Shown here one piece after another: positions 1 to 8,965 of a stretch of DNA of 64,000 nt. Where the stretch lies: assembly GCA_002311855.1 (NCBI GenBank), contig DCAB01000012.1, positions 193,759-257,758 of the forward strand. The letters are read 5' to 3'. The notes under the pieces are model-generated. The model was not told where the DNA came from. It saw nothing but the letters and a program-made list of their open reading frames with translations, and searched no databases. Within the stretch, counting starts at the first letter, position 1, and each line of letters opens with the position of its first letter. Origin of the DNA: Candidatus Dadabacteria bacterium UBA1144 (GTDB taxonomy: Bacteria; Desulfobacterota_D; UBA1144). The position numbers and the translations under genes were made by a program.

Positions 1-1086
1 GGTATGCAGTTTGACAGAGGTTACTTAAGTCCATATCTTGTCACAGAGCCTGAACGAATGGTAGTAGAATTAGAAGATCCATACATCTTTATGTACGAAA
101 AGAAAATCGCAAACATGAAAGACTTAGTGCCGTTGCTAGAAGAAGTAGCTAAAAGCGGGAAACCGGTGGTTATTATGGCTGAAGATATCGAAGGCGAAGC
201 ACTTGCAACACTTGTTGTGAACAAAATGAGAGGAACTCTAAAATGTGCCGCCTGCAAAGCTCCTGGGTTTGGTGACAGAAGAAAAGATATGCTAGAGGAT
301 ATCGGGGTACTTACTGGTGGTACCGTAATTGTCGAAGAAGCTGGCATGAAGCTTGAATCTGCCAACCTACAACACTGTGGATCTGCAAAAAGAATAATAA
401 TGGACAAAGACAATACCACTATAATTGGAGGCGCTGGGAAGAAAGCTGAAATTACTGCGAGAATAAATCAAATAAAAGCTCAAATTGAAGATGCATCAGG
501 AGAATATGACAAAGAGAAACTCCAAGAAAGATTAGCTAAATTAGCTGGTGGGGTATCCGTAGTTAATGTCGGTGCCGCAACAGAAGCAGAAATGAAAGAG
601 AAAAAAGCTAGAGTGGAAGATGCTTTGAATGCTACTCGTGCCGCTGTTGATGAAGGCATAGTTGCCGGTGGGGGTGTTGCACTTATAAGAGCAATTGCCG
701 GTCTTGCAAAATTTTCAACCGGAGATGACGAAGAACAGGCTGGAGTTAATATTATAAAAAGAGTCCTAGAGGAACCCATAAGAGAGATTGCTCAAAATGC
801 AGGGGCTGATGGGTCAATAGTTGTAGAGAAAGTTAAAGAAGGCAAGGGCGCTTTTGGATTTAATGCTAATACTCTTAAGTATGAAGATTTGTTGGCGGCC
901 GGTATTTTAGATCCTGCCAAAGTTGTGCGATCCGAAATTCAAAATGCTGGTAGTGTTGCATCACTTCTTTTGACAACCGAGGCGGTAATTGTAGAAATAC
1001 CTCAACAAGACGATGGGGGAGCCGCTGGTGGTGGTGGAATGCCTGGAGGCCCAATGGGTGGACATCCTGGCATGGGAATGATGTAA
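1..1086 (+). CDS. groEL: GroEL chaperonin, 3' part (partial)
   Basis: This is the 60-kDa chaperonin subunit that forms the double-ring cytosolic folding chamber with GroES. The reading frame is open to the left edge (codon 1 is GGT) and begins inside the apical domain at the conserved GMQFDRGYLSPY segment, about residue 190 of a normal GroEL, so roughly the first third lies outside the window. The intermediate and equatorial segments follow (AALNATRAAVDEGIVAGGG-like stretch, ILDPAKVVRSEIQNAGSVAS), and the protein ends in the usual Gly/Met-rich tail (GGMPGGPMGGHPGMGMM). A strong terminator follows 25 nt after the stop. No groES is seen next to it within the window; one lies near 53 kb, and what precedes groEL is unseen. 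Confidence 0.97.
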   Translation, partial: GMQFDRGYLSPYLVTEPERMVVELEDPYIFMYEKKIANMKDLVPLLEEVAKSGKPVVIMAEDIEGEALATLVVNKMRGTLKCAACKAPGFGDRRKDMLEDIGVLTGGTVIVEEAGMKLESANLQHCGSAKRIIMDKDNTTIIGGAGKKAEITARINQIKAQIEDASGEYDKEKLQERLAKLAGGVSVVNVGAATEAEMKEKKARVEDALNATRAAVDEGIVAGGGVALIRAIAGLAKFSTGDDEEQAGVNIIKRVLEEPIREIAQNAGADGSIVVEKVKEGKGAFGFNANTLKYEDLLAAGILDPAKVVRSEIQNAGSVASLLLTTEAVIVEIPQQDDGGAAGGGGMPGGPMGGHPGMGMM

Positions 1087-1110
1087 AATCAATTAAAAAA
1101 TAAAAAAAGG

Positions 1111-1138
1111 AAGGGGCTACAATAAGCCCCTTTTTTTT
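1111..1138 (+). terminator. Intrinsic terminator of groEL
   Basis: A perfect 8-bp stem (AAGGGGCT / AGCCCCTT, 1111-1118 with 1125-1132) closes a 6-nt loop and runs into eight T residues. It ends the groEL transcript before the opposing gene that stops at 1172. Confidence 0.9.
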
Positions 1139-1171
1139 AATCAGATTAAAATTCCTACCTTTCCAAATAAA

Positions 1172-2170
1172 TTAATTTCTTAGAGTATCCAAAACATTCG
1201 TATGATATTCATACTCAAGTGAATACAATTTAATTAAAGTTTTTTTTAACTCGATAAAATCTTGTTTGTTTTGCTTTACCGAAATATCTTTCATTAGATG
1301 AGCTCCCTTCTCCCACGATTTAGCAATATGTAGCATGTGATGGGACAATCTCATTTTGTAGATTTTCTCAGAGTTTTTTTCGGCAAATTTTAAGAATTCT
1401 GCGTAAATATATCTAAAACCTCCTCCCATATTACCCCTCTTTGCTACTATTTGATAAGCGAACCTAAATACTATTCGTGAATCTTCAAGTTGTAACCAGC
1501 TTTCTAAATTTTCAATCCACTCTAAGAATGAGAATATAGAACTGATTCCTCTTTCAGATACTTGTCCTTTAATATAATTTTGTGAATTCATAACAATAGA
1601 GTCTTCAATTTTTCTGTTCATATTTTTAAATGGGTAGAACTCTTTTACGACAAACCAATTGTACGACAAAGGATAAGGCTCAGCCTTTGATGATCTCGCT
1701 TGATCCATATCGAAGAATGCTACTGTTTGTATTTCGTTAAAGTTTGTATCAGAAACAAAAAATATTTTTTTCTTTTCATCAAAGCCTATACAAACAAGAA
1801 CATGTCCAGGGAAATGTATTTTTGAATCGTAATATTTTAGATAATATAGGTCTGTTTGAAGGAAAACCGGAAACCCCAATTTAATCATTTCGATTAGTTT
1901 TTTGTGAGCTAGTTTTGGATTGGATTCTAATTGCCAAGAATAAGACTTTTTCTCTGTACTAAAAAAATTGGGTTCCATATTTGGTGCCCGGAGATGGATA
2001 ACTTCTGAAGGCTTTGAATTTGTAAGTTTGGAATAAAAAAAACCGAGCCCACATCCTAAACCAAAGCAAACTTCTTCTTCGTAATTAACTCCAAAATAAT
2101 TAATTACATTTCTTATAGCTACCGAACCACAATGGGTTCCAACAATATTGTCCCAATCTAAGATATGCAA
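1172..2170 (-). CDS. BtrH_N-like papain-fold protein with C-terminal helical domain
   Basis: This resembles the BtrH_N plus DUF4872 family, named after butirosin protein BtrH, which transfers an acyl group from a carrier protein to an amino sugar. In the N-terminal half a papain-like triad is visible: Cys14 in GTHCGSVAIRNV, His123 in FPGHVLVCIGF and Asp141 in FVSDTNFNE. The C-terminal third (about 200-332) is helical and rich in aromatic residues, as in DUF4872. The frame starts with TTG and overlaps the end of the upstream phosphohexomutase by 13 nt. The frame stays open further upstream without an ATG, so the true start is uncertain. No carrier protein or other biosynthetic gene is nearby, so the substrate is unknown. 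The family call rests on motif pattern and the triad spacing. Confidence 0.65.
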   Translation of the reverse strand: MHILDWDNIVGTHCGSVAIRNVINYFGVNYEEEVCFGLGCGLGFFYSKLTNSKPSEVIHLRAPNMEPNFFSTEKKSYSWQLESNPKLAHKKLIEMIKLGFPVFLQTDLYYLKYYDSKIHFPGHVLVCIGFDEKKKIFFVSDTNFNEIQTVAFFDMDQARSSKAEPYPLSYNWFVVKEFYPFKNMNRKIEDSIVMNSQNYIKGQVSERGISSIFSFLEWIENLESWLQLEDSRIVFRFAYQIVAKRGNMGGGFRYIYAEFLKFAEKNSEKIYKMRLSHHMLHIAKSWEKGAHLMKDISVKQNKQDFIELKKTLIKLYSLEYEYHTNVLDTLRN

Positions 2171-3537
2171 ATGACACCCGTTATTGAGGTCAATTTTTTT
2201 GATATATAATTCTTCATATCTTTTAATTTTTCTTCTGATTCCGCTTCAAATCGAATAGTTAAAGCTGGTTGAGTATTTGAAGCTCGAACCAAAGCCCATC
2301 CTGATGAATTTTCTAATCTTATACCATCTACTGTGACAAGATTATATAAACCAAGGTTTTCATCTTTAATGCTTTGTATTAATTTATCGACAATTACAAA
2401 TTTTTCATTCTCCGCGAAATCTATCCTAATCTCAGGTGTTGAATACATTTTTGGAATATCTTTTAACATATTACTTATAGAGTCTTTTTGATTAGAAATT
2501 ATTTCTATTAATCTGAGAGCCGCGTATAATGCATCATCATATCCATGGTGCCTATCAGAAAAGAATATATGGCCACTTAATTCTCCAGCAAGTGGTGCTT
2601 TTTCTTCTTTTATTTTTCTTTTAATATTCGAATGGCCCGTTTTCCACATTATGGGTATACCACCATTTCGCCTAATATCATCAAATAAGTTTTTGGAACA
2701 CTTTACTTCTCCTATTATCTTAGCTCCTGGGTTCTCTTTAACGACCGATCTCGCCAGAAGGAGCAAAATCATATCGGAATATATCAAGACTCCTTTCTCG
2801 TTTATCACGCCTAGTCTGTCGGCATCCCCATCAAAAGCGATTCCAATATCTAATTTTTCTTCCTTTACCAGATTTATTAAATCCCTTAAATTATCCTCTA
2901 CCGATGGGTCAGGATGATGGTTTGGGAAATTTCCATCTGGTTCAGGAAAAAGTTCAAAAACTTCACATCCTGCTGATGTTAGAACATCTTTTGCAAAAAG
3001 ACCTACAGGGGTATTAGCACAATCTACACCGACTCTTAGCTTTCTAGAAATTTTTATGTTTTTGACAATGTCAGCCATATAGAGTTCGTAAATATCAAAT
3101 TTTACTATTTGCCCTTTTGTTTCTGAAATTCTAAAAGACCTCCCAATAATTTTATCTTTAAGATCTTGAATTTGTTTAGATGAAAGTACATCCTTTCCGA
3201 TAGCCGCTTTAAAGCCATTATAATTGGGAGGATTATGGCTTGCCGTAATCATTATTCCCCCATCAACATCTAAGCCGTATAATGAAAAATACAGAACCGG
3301 GGTAGTGACCAGTCCTAAATCTATAATATCAACTCCTGTTCTAATTATCCCTTTTGACAATGAGTCAAAAATCCAATCCGAACTTTTTCTACAGTCTCTT
3401 CCAATAGATATTTTTTTAAGTCCATTTTCTATAATCATTGATCCAAACGACAAGCCAATCATCTCTACAACTTCATGGTTCAAATCCTTACCCGCTATTC
3501 CCCTGATATCATATTCTCTAAATATTGAATTATTCAA
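2158..3537 (-). CDS. Phosphomannomutase/phosphoglucomutase
   Basis: An alpha-D-phosphohexomutase that interconverts hexose 1- and 6-phosphates for sugar-nucleotide synthesis in the cytosol. The four family signatures are in order: the phosphoserine loop ITASHNPPNYNG (about residues 97-108), the Mg-binding loop DGDADRLGVI (about 236), the sugar-binding loop GELSGHIFF (about 318) and the phosphate-binding RASNTQPALTIRFEAE near the C-terminus. Its 459 aa are normal for the AlgC/ManB type. The start is TTG; the ORF begins EYDIRG a few residues in, as in homologues. It is divergent from trpE across 59 nt and leads the two-gene unit with the BtrH-like gene. Mannose versus glucose preference cannot be read from sequence. 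Confidence 0.92.
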   Translation of the reverse strand: MNNSIFREYDIRGIAGKDLNHEVVEMIGLSFGSMIIENGLKKISIGRDCRKSSDWIFDSLSKGIIRTGVDIIDLGLVTTPVLYFSLYGLDVDGGIMITASHNPPNYNGFKAAIGKDVLSSKQIQDLKDKIIGRSFRISETKGQIVKFDIYELYMADIVKNIKISRKLRVGVDCANTPVGLFAKDVLTSAGCEVFELFPEPDGNFPNHHPDPSVEDNLRDLINLVKEEKLDIGIAFDGDADRLGVINEKGVLIYSDMILLLLARSVVKENPGAKIIGEVKCSKNLFDDIRRNGGIPIMWKTGHSNIKRKIKEEKAPLAGELSGHIFFSDRHHGYDDALYAALRLIEIISNQKDSISNMLKDIPKMYSTPEIRIDFAENEKFVIVDKLIQSIKDENLGLYNLVTVDGIRLENSSGWALVRASNTQPALTIRFEAESEEKLKDMKNYISKKLTSITGVICIS

Positions 3538-3559
3538 GGTGCACCAAATTAAATAAACT

Positions 3560-3588
3560 TTGACAAAAGTTTTCAGTAATAATATATT
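3560..3588 (+). promoter_or_regulatory. Promoter of trpE (leaderless type)
   Basis: TTGACA (3560-3565), a 17-nt spacer, then TATATT (3583-3588). The trpE ATG at 3597 lies only 8 nt after the -10 box and has no Shine-Dalgarno sequence, so transcription should start at or within a base or two of the start codon. There is no room for a trp leader peptide or attenuator. Confidence 0.75.
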
Positions 3589-3596
3589 GAATTTAC

Positions 3597-5078
3597 ATGA
3601 TTTCTTTGAGTTTAGAAAATTTTAAAAGAGAATTGAAAGGTGCAAATTTAATACCAATCTTTAAGGAAATCGAGCTAGATTATGATAATCCTCTATCAAT
3701 CCTAAAAAAAATTAGCAAAAATAAGTATTGTTTTTTATTAGAAAGCTCTAGTGGTTCAGAAAAATGGTCCAGATTTAGCTTCATGGGGTTTAATCCGAAA
3801 ATGATTTTTAGCTCGTATGATGAGAAGATTAAAATCATACATAATGGAAAGAAAGAAAAACAAGAATACGGTAATCCATTAGAGAAACTAAGGGCAATAA
3901 TGTCTCAATTTAAAGCTGCTAAAGTTAAAAATTTGCCTAGATTTTATGGTGGCTTGGTAGGATTTTTTTCTTATGAGATAATAAGCCAGATTGAAAATCT
4001 TCCAAAGCCTCGGTACTACGATACAAAATTCCCCGATTGTTGCTTTATGCTAACCGATTCTGTTGTTATCTTTGATAATATTTCTAAATCTGCAAAGATT
4101 GTCATTAATGTTCATATAAAGAATAAGAACAATTACAAAAAATATTATAACGATGCTCTGAAAAATATTAATAAAATTGAAAAGCTATTAAAATCTTCTA
4201 TTCAAAATCCATATCAAGAAAAAAAGGTTAAAAATAATGCCAAATACAATATCGAATCTAATTTTAAGCGTAGTGATTTTCTTAAATCAGTAAAAAAAAT
4301 AAAAAAATATATTAAACAAGGGGATGTAATTCAAACTGTTATTTCTCAAAGGTGGTCCACCATCTATGAAGGAAATCCTATAAATCTCTATAGGGCTTTG
4401 CGGTTATTAAATCCATCACCTTATATGTTTTATATAAAAATGGATAAATCATATATAATAGGGGCTTCTCCTGAAGTACTTGTCAGAGTTGAGAATAATC
4501 AAGTTGAATCTAGACCAATCGCAGGAACGAGGCCACGGGGGACAGACGAATTACAGGATAAATTCTACGAAAAAGATCTATTAGCCGATCCTAAAGAATT
4601 AGCCGAACATATCATGTTAGTTGATCTGGCAAGAAACGATATTAGTAAAGTGTGTAACTTTGGTAGCGTAGAAGTTAGTGAAATGATGACAATTGAGCGA
4701 TACTCCCATGTTATGCATATTGTTTCACACGTTAAAGGGCGATTGAAAGCGAATAAAGATGCATTTGATGTTTTTAAGGCCTGTTTTCCTGCCGGCACAT
4801 TGTCTGGAGCACCCAAAATTAGAGCAATGGAAATAATCAATGAACTGGAGCCTAATTCAAGAGGTCCATATGGTGGATCCGTTGGATACTTTGGTTTTTC
4901 AGGGAATATGGATATGAGTATAACTATTAGATCCTTTCATTTAGAGCATAAAAAATTATATTTTCAGGCTGGGGCTGGTATTGTTGCAGATTCCAAGCCT
5001 ATCAATGAATTTTATGAAACAAAAAATAAATCACAAGCTATGCTTAATGCCATTAAAAAAAGTGATATGAGTAGTTAA
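3597..5078 (+). CDS. trpE: Anthranilate synthase component I
   Basis: TrpE converts chorismate plus ammonia (from TrpG) to anthranilate, the first step of tryptophan synthesis. The 493-aa protein has the N-terminal regulatory domain with the LLES motif (47-50) that in TrpE binds tryptophan, so feedback inhibition is likely. The C-terminal chorismate-binding domain carries RPIAGTRPRGTD (306-317), HIMLVDLARND (338-348) and FPAGTLSGAPKIRA. Alanine in PIAGT, not lysine, separates it from PabB at 38.2 kb. It is first in trpE-trpG-tadA, 2 nt before trpG. The remaining trp genes (trpDCFBA) are not in the window. Confidence 0.95.
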   Translation: MISLSLENFKRELKGANLIPIFKEIELDYDNPLSILKKISKNKYCFLLESSSGSEKWSRFSFMGFNPKMIFSSYDEKIKIIHNGKKEKQEYGNPLEKLRAIMSQFKAAKVKNLPRFYGGLVGFFSYEIISQIENLPKPRYYDTKFPDCCFMLTDSVVIFDNISKSAKIVINVHIKNKNNYKKYYNDALKNINKIEKLLKSSIQNPYQEKKVKNNAKYNIESNFKRSDFLKSVKKIKKYIKQGDVIQTVISQRWSTIYEGNPINLYRALRLLNPSPYMFYIKMDKSYIIGASPEVLVRVENNQVESRPIAGTRPRGTDELQDKFYEKDLLADPKELAEHIMLVDLARNDISKVCNFGSVEVSEMMTIERYSHVMHIVSHVKGRLKANKDAFDVFKACFPAGTLSGAPKIRAMEIINELEPNSRGPYGGSVGYFGFSGNMDMSITIRSFHLEHKKLYFQAGAGIVADSKPINEFYETKNKSQAMLNAIKKSDMSS

Positions 5079-5080
5079 AA

Positions 5081-5653
5081 ATGAAAAAGAAAGTTTTAAT
5101 GATAGATAACTATGATTCTTTTACCTACAACTTGGTTCATTATATAGAAGAATTGGGCACCAAAGTTATAGTAAAAAGGAATGATGAGATAGAAATAAAA
5201 CAAATAAAAAAAATTAATCCCGATATTATATTTATCTCACCTGGTCCTTGTACACCGAAAGAGGCAGGAATTTCTGTCGATCTAATAAAAGTTTTTTCAG
5301 GGGAAATTCCCATTTTTGGCGTATGTTTAGGTCATCAATCAATAGCTTATGCATTTGGTTCGAAAATTATAAAAGCAAAATCTTTAGTCCACGGAAAGAC
5401 TTCCAACATTTACCATAACGAAAAAGGTATTTATAAGAATCTTCCAAATCCTTTTAAGGCAACTCGATACCATTCTTTAATTGTTGATAAGAAAACTTTA
5501 CCAAACGATTTTATCATTACATCAAAAACTCAGGATGGAACAATAATGGGGATAAAACACAAAAAATTAGACTTAGAGGGAGTTCAGTTTCACCCAGAAT
5601 CAATTCTTACTAAGGAAGGGAAGAATCTTATAAAAAACATCATTAAGAATTAA
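5081..5653 (+). CDS. trpG: Anthranilate synthase component II, glutamine amidotransferase
   Basis: The class I glutaminase subunit, releasing ammonia from glutamine for TrpE. Oxyanion motif SPGPCTPKEAG (53-63), nucleophile Cys82 in GVCLGHQS and the His/Glu pair in VQFHPES near residue 170 are all present, and 190 aa is the usual stand-alone length. It starts 2 nt after trpE and 2 nt before tadA, so translation is probably coupled. PabB at 38.2 kb has no adjacent glutaminase, so this protein may also act as PabA, as amphibolic TrpG does in Bacillus. That dual role is an inference. Confidence 0.94.
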   Translation: MKKKVLMIDNYDSFTYNLVHYIEELGTKVIVKRNDEIEIKQIKKINPDIIFISPGPCTPKEAGISVDLIKVFSGEIPIFGVCLGHQSIAYAFGSKIIKAKSLVHGKTSNIYHNEKGIYKNLPNPFKATRYHSLIVDKKTLPNDFIITSKTQDGTIMGIKHKKLDLEGVQFHPESILTKEGKNLIKNIIKN

Positions 5654-5655
5654 TT

Positions 5656-6075
5656 ATGACTAAAGACGAGATAAAAAAATTTATCAATCTTGCGTTTCTT
5701 GAAGCTCAGAAGGCATTGGACATTGGTGAAGTACCAATAGGATCGATAATAATCAACAAAAATAAAAAGATTGTTGGTAGAGGTTACAACAAAACAGAAA
5801 AACTCTCAGACCCCACAGCTCATGCTGAAATAATTGCCATACGATCCGCGACAAAAAGAATAAAAGATTGGAGACTTGATAATCATATTATTTTTACAAC
5901 AATCCAGCCATGTGAAATGTGTATGAGTGCAATTATTGAAGCAAGGATGCAACAAGTTTTCTATGGTTCAAAAAACACCAAGAGAAGGAATAAGACCAAA
6001 CAAATCAAATCTCGACTATCACGAAATCTCAAATGCGAAGATTTATTAAAAAAATTTTTCAAAAGCTTAAGATAA
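5656..6075 (+). CDS. tadA: tRNA-specific adenosine deaminase
   Basis: TadA deaminates A34 of tRNA-Arg(ACG) to inosine, a wobble modification that is essential in most bacteria. The cytidine-deaminase fold is clear: the zinc ligand and catalytic glutamate in HAE (56-58) and the two zinc cysteines in PCEMC (Cys86, Cys89). GEVPIGSIIIN near the start is typical of TadA. Its 139 aa are slightly short for the family. It is the last gene of the trpEG unit, and its last 9 nt overlap the 3' end of jag on the other strand. Confidence 0.93.
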   Translation: MTKDEIKKFINLAFLEAQKALDIGEVPIGSIIINKNKKIVGRGYNKTEKLSDPTAHAEIIAIRSATKRIKDWRLDNHIIFTTIQPCEMCMSAIIEARMQQVFYGSKNTKRRNKTKQIKSRLSRNLKCEDLLKKFFKSLR

Positions 6076-6753
6076 ATTTGTATCTAGTTTTTTTGGGAAT
6101 ATAGTTATTTTCTTTAAATGACCATATTCTTTGGTTGTATAAGTAACTTCATTATTTTGCTCTATAATCAAATAAGAAATTCTTCTCTCATATGAGTTCA
6201 TTGGATTTAGGCTTAATGGTCGATTAATGGAAACAACTTTCTCAACCATAGATTGAACTTTTTCCTTAAGTTGATCATTCTTTCTTTCTCTGTAGGAGTT
6301 TATATCTATTCCAACCAACACACTTTGTGATTGTTGTTTACTCGCAATTCTGGAAAGTAAAAATTCTAAATTTTTGATCATATCTCCCTTCTTACCAATA
6401 AGAAATCCTAAATCAGCACTGCTTTTCATTTTTAATAATATGTTTCTATTTTGAACTTCTACTTCTATTTCGCTTTCTTCTACAAAATGATCAACAATGT
6501 GTCGAAAAATCTTTTCAATTTTCTCTGTATCCATAGGAACAGCATCCAATTCATTTTTTTGAATGTCATTATTCCCGGATTCTACATCCCTGACCTTAAT
6601 AATAGCGTTTCTGCTACCAATACCTAATACCCCCGAAGACCCTTCCCGTATTACTTCAAAATTCAATTCATCTCTAGTAATACCAAGCTCTTTGCAAGCT
6701 TCTATAGTTGCGTCTGTTACAGTTTTTCCCTCAAATTCTCTTTCTATTGACAT
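6067..6753 (-). CDS. jag: Jag/KhpB RNA-binding protein
   Basis: Single-stranded nucleic-acid-binding protein of the Jag (SpoIIIJ-associated, KhpB) family. Domains in order: Jag_N (about 1-50, EFEGKTVTDATIEACKELG), a KH domain (about 90-160, LGFLIGKKGDMIKNLEFLL with the GxxG loop GKKG) and an R3H domain (about 165-228, INRPLSLNPMNSYERRISYL). It follows yidC by 3 nt at the end of the rpmH-rnpA-yidD-yidC-jag run, the standard arrangement. The linker between Jag_N and KH is short. Confidence 0.93.
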   Translation of the reverse strand: MSIEREFEGKTVTDATIEACKELGITRDELNFEVIREGSSGVLGIGSRNAIIKVRDVESGNNDIQKNELDAVPMDTEKIEKIFRHIVDHFVEESEIEVEVQNRNILLKMKSSADLGFLIGKKGDMIKNLEFLLSRIASKQQSQSVLVGIDINSYRERKNDQLKEKVQSMVEKVVSINRPLSLNPMNSYERRISYLIIEQNNEVTYTTKEYGHLKKITIFPKKLDTNLS

Positions 6754-6756
6754 AAT

Positions 6757-8397
6757 TTATGCTCCTTGCATTTTATTGAATTTATTATTTATATATAATT
6801 GTTGAAAAATAGAAATTACATTACTTACAGTCCAATAAAGGATTAAGCCTGAGGGCAATCCCCAAAACATTACCGTAAATATAATTGGCATATATTGAAA
6901 CATCTTAGTTTGAAACTCGTCAGCTCCGGGGTTGGGAGGAGTTAGTTTCTGAGTTAAAAACCATGAGGCACCCATTAAAAGAGGTAGAACTCTAAAAGGA
7001 ATTCCAATACCAGGAATATCAAATAAGTTCTCAGGTGATGATAAATCTGACATCCAAAGGAACGCTGTATGTCTCAGATCTATTGAATACAGTAATACAT
7101 AGTAAAGTGCTACGAATACTGGTAGTTGAATCAACATGGGGAGGCATCCACTAAGGCTTGAAAGGGGGTTCATACCTTCTTTTGAGTAAACTTTCATCGT
7201 TTCACTATTTTGAGTTGTTTTGTCATCTTTGTATTTTTCTTTAATCGCATCTATCTGGGGTTTAATAATCGCCATTTTGGCTTGCATCTTTTTCATTGAC
7301 ATCATACTTTTAACAGTAAGTGGCAAAAACAACAATCTTATTAAGATTGTGATAAAAATTATTGATAACCCATAATTATTTATAAATTTGTTTGAAAATT
7401 TTAAAAGTTGTTCAAGAGGTACCGCTAGCCACTCGACCCATCCAAGATCTTGTGCCTTTTCAAAATTGTTTCCGAATTTTTTTAATATCCCTCTATCTTT
7501 TGGTCCGAGAAAAATTGTTGAAGAAATCGTGTACTGAGAGCCTGGTTTGAGATTAATTCCTCTATAACTTAGAACCGATCTCATATAATTTTTCGAACTC
7601 TTACCGTATTTAAGTGTTTTGTCGCCTTCTAAATTAATAATATTGAAAGCTAAAAAATACTTCTTAGCAAAGCCGTACCAGTTTATACCCCCTATTATTT
7701 TTTCCGCTTCCGACGGGTTAGAATCTACGCTTTCCATTTCATCGTCCACATAATAATTAAATAGTGAATATTCTTTTTGTTTTATTAAACCGATTGATTC
7801 TTCAAAAACTCTAAATTTTAAGTTTGTGTTTGAATTATTTGTAACAATAATTCTTTGTTCAATACCATGAGAGTCCGGTTTGAATAAATAATTCTTTTCC
7901 AATTTTATATCTCCAATTTTAGATATTAATGAAATACTCTTTTCCCGACTAGATACAACTATATTGTTCGTATTGGGAACAAATTTTATATCTTTTGGGA
8001 TTTCAACATCTTTTGCTTTAATTATCGTATTAGATAAGAACTCTCTTTTTTGGAGAAGTTTAACAAAAAAAGTAGATTCCGGATCCTCAAAATAGGTTTT
8101 TAAATTAACATCTAAAATCTTCCCACCTATTGTAGAAATTTTTCCCTCATACAAAGGGGTTGAAAACGAAACGTACCGTTCGTAGCTTAATCTTTCTTCG
8201 TCTAATATATTTTCTTCCGGAAGGGCGTATGATTCTTCTTCAACGGAAAACTCCTCGTCAACTTTTTCCTGAGTTATGGCTCTATCGTCCTTAGTTTTCG
8301 AACTTAACTTATCATCTTTTGGGGGGACAATAAAAAACTGGCTAACAACAATAACGAGAAAGGCACCTATTAAAAAAGTAACGTAATTTCTATTCAT
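6757..8397 (-). CDS. yidC: Membrane protein insertase YidC (Gram-negative type)
   Basis: YidC inserts and folds inner-membrane proteins alone or with SecYEG. It has an N-terminal membrane anchor (about 5-24), a large periplasmic domain (to about 320) typical of diderm bacteria, and the five-helix insertase core beginning near LSIIFITILIRLLFLPLT, with the conserved Arg in that helix. The cytosolic hairpin carries MKKMQAKMAIIKPQIDAIKEKY. At 546 aa it is normal length. It overlaps yidD by 4 nt (ATGA). The long periplasmic domain is one of the better signs that this organism has an outer membrane. Confidence 0.95.
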   Translation of the reverse strand: MNRNYVTFLIGAFLVIVVSQFFIVPPKDDKLSSKTKDDRAITQEKVDEEFSVEEESYALPEENILDEERLSYERYVSFSTPLYEGKISTIGGKILDVNLKTYFEDPESTFFVKLLQKREFLSNTIIKAKDVEIPKDIKFVPNTNNIVVSSREKSISLISKIGDIKLEKNYLFKPDSHGIEQRIIVTNNSNTNLKFRVFEESIGLIKQKEYSLFNYYVDDEMESVDSNPSEAEKIIGGINWYGFAKKYFLAFNIINLEGDKTLKYGKSSKNYMRSVLSYRGINLKPGSQYTISSTIFLGPKDRGILKKFGNNFEKAQDLGWVEWLAVPLEQLLKFSNKFINNYGLSIIFITILIRLLFLPLTVKSMMSMKKMQAKMAIIKPQIDAIKEKYKDDKTTQNSETMKVYSKEGMNPLSSLSGCLPMLIQLPVFVALYYVLLYSIDLRHTAFLWMSDLSSPENLFDIPGIGIPFRVLPLLMGASWFLTQKLTPPNPGADEFQTKMFQYMPIIFTVMFWGLPSGLILYWTVSNVISIFQQLYINNKFNKMQGA

Positions 8398-8630
8398 TTC
8401 TTGTCCCCAATGGGAACTTTATCTATGCCAGCTTCAAATAATGGATTGCACTTAAAAATCCTAATTAAGGCAAGTCTCAATCCCTTAAATGGGCCATGAA
8501 TACTAATTGCTTCTATAGCATATTGAGAGCAACTTGGGTGAAACCTACAAGCCGGTGGCAACACTCTCGAAAAGGATAATCTGTAAACTTTTATAAATGA
8601 TATCAGAATTGACTGAACTATTGTTCCCAT
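8394..8630 (-). CDS. yidD: Membrane protein insertion efficiency factor YidD
   Basis: Small (78 aa) amphipathic membrane-associated protein that assists YidC-dependent insertion. The family signature CRFHPSCSQYAIEAI (with three conserved Cys/His positions) followed by HGPFKGLRLALIRI and CNPLFEAGIDKVP is complete. It overlaps rnpA by 13 nt and yidC by 4 nt, so the block is probably translated in a coupled manner. Confidence 0.93.
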   Translation of the reverse strand: MGTIVQSILISFIKVYRLSFSRVLPPACRFHPSCSQYAIEAISIHGPFKGLRLALIRIFKCNPLFEAGIDKVPIGDKK

Positions 8631-8965
8631 TTAGTAATATGCTTTCTTATTAATGAAAGCTCTTTTCGTATCCTATTGAAGTCTAAGTCTAAAATGTTTT
8701 TATTTGCTAAAAAAATGACTTCTTTATTTTTTAAACTTTTAAAATCTAATCTAAAAACCTCTTTGATTCTTCGTCTATACTTGTTCCTTACCACAGCCAG
8801 GTTGCTAATTTTTTTAGATATTATAACACCTGGTTTCGAGCTTGAAATATTTTTATTTTCAACAACAATAACATCCATCCCCTTGACTTTAAATCTTTTC
8901 CCCATTTTTAGTTTTTTTTTGAAGCTAATCTTGTTACCTTTGGGAATATATTTAAGTAAGTTCAT
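8618..8965 (-). CDS. rnpA: Ribonuclease P protein component
   Basis: Protein subunit of RNase P, which trims 5' leaders of tRNA precursors. The RNR-type signature is seen as VVRNKYRRRIKEVFR (about 77-91), with a basic, lysine-rich body of 115 aa. The ATG overlaps the TGA of rpmH (ATGA), as in many genomes where rpmH and rnpA are coupled. The middle segment KNISSSKPGVIISKKI matches the usual position of the beta strand before the RNR helix. The RNA subunit gene is not in the window. Confidence 0.93.
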   Translation of the reverse strand: MNLLKYIPKGNKISFKKKLKMGKRFKVKGMDVIVVENKNISSSKPGVIISKKISNLAVVRNKYRRRIKEVFRLDFKSLKNKEVIFLANKNILDLDFNRIRKELSLIRKHITKWEQ

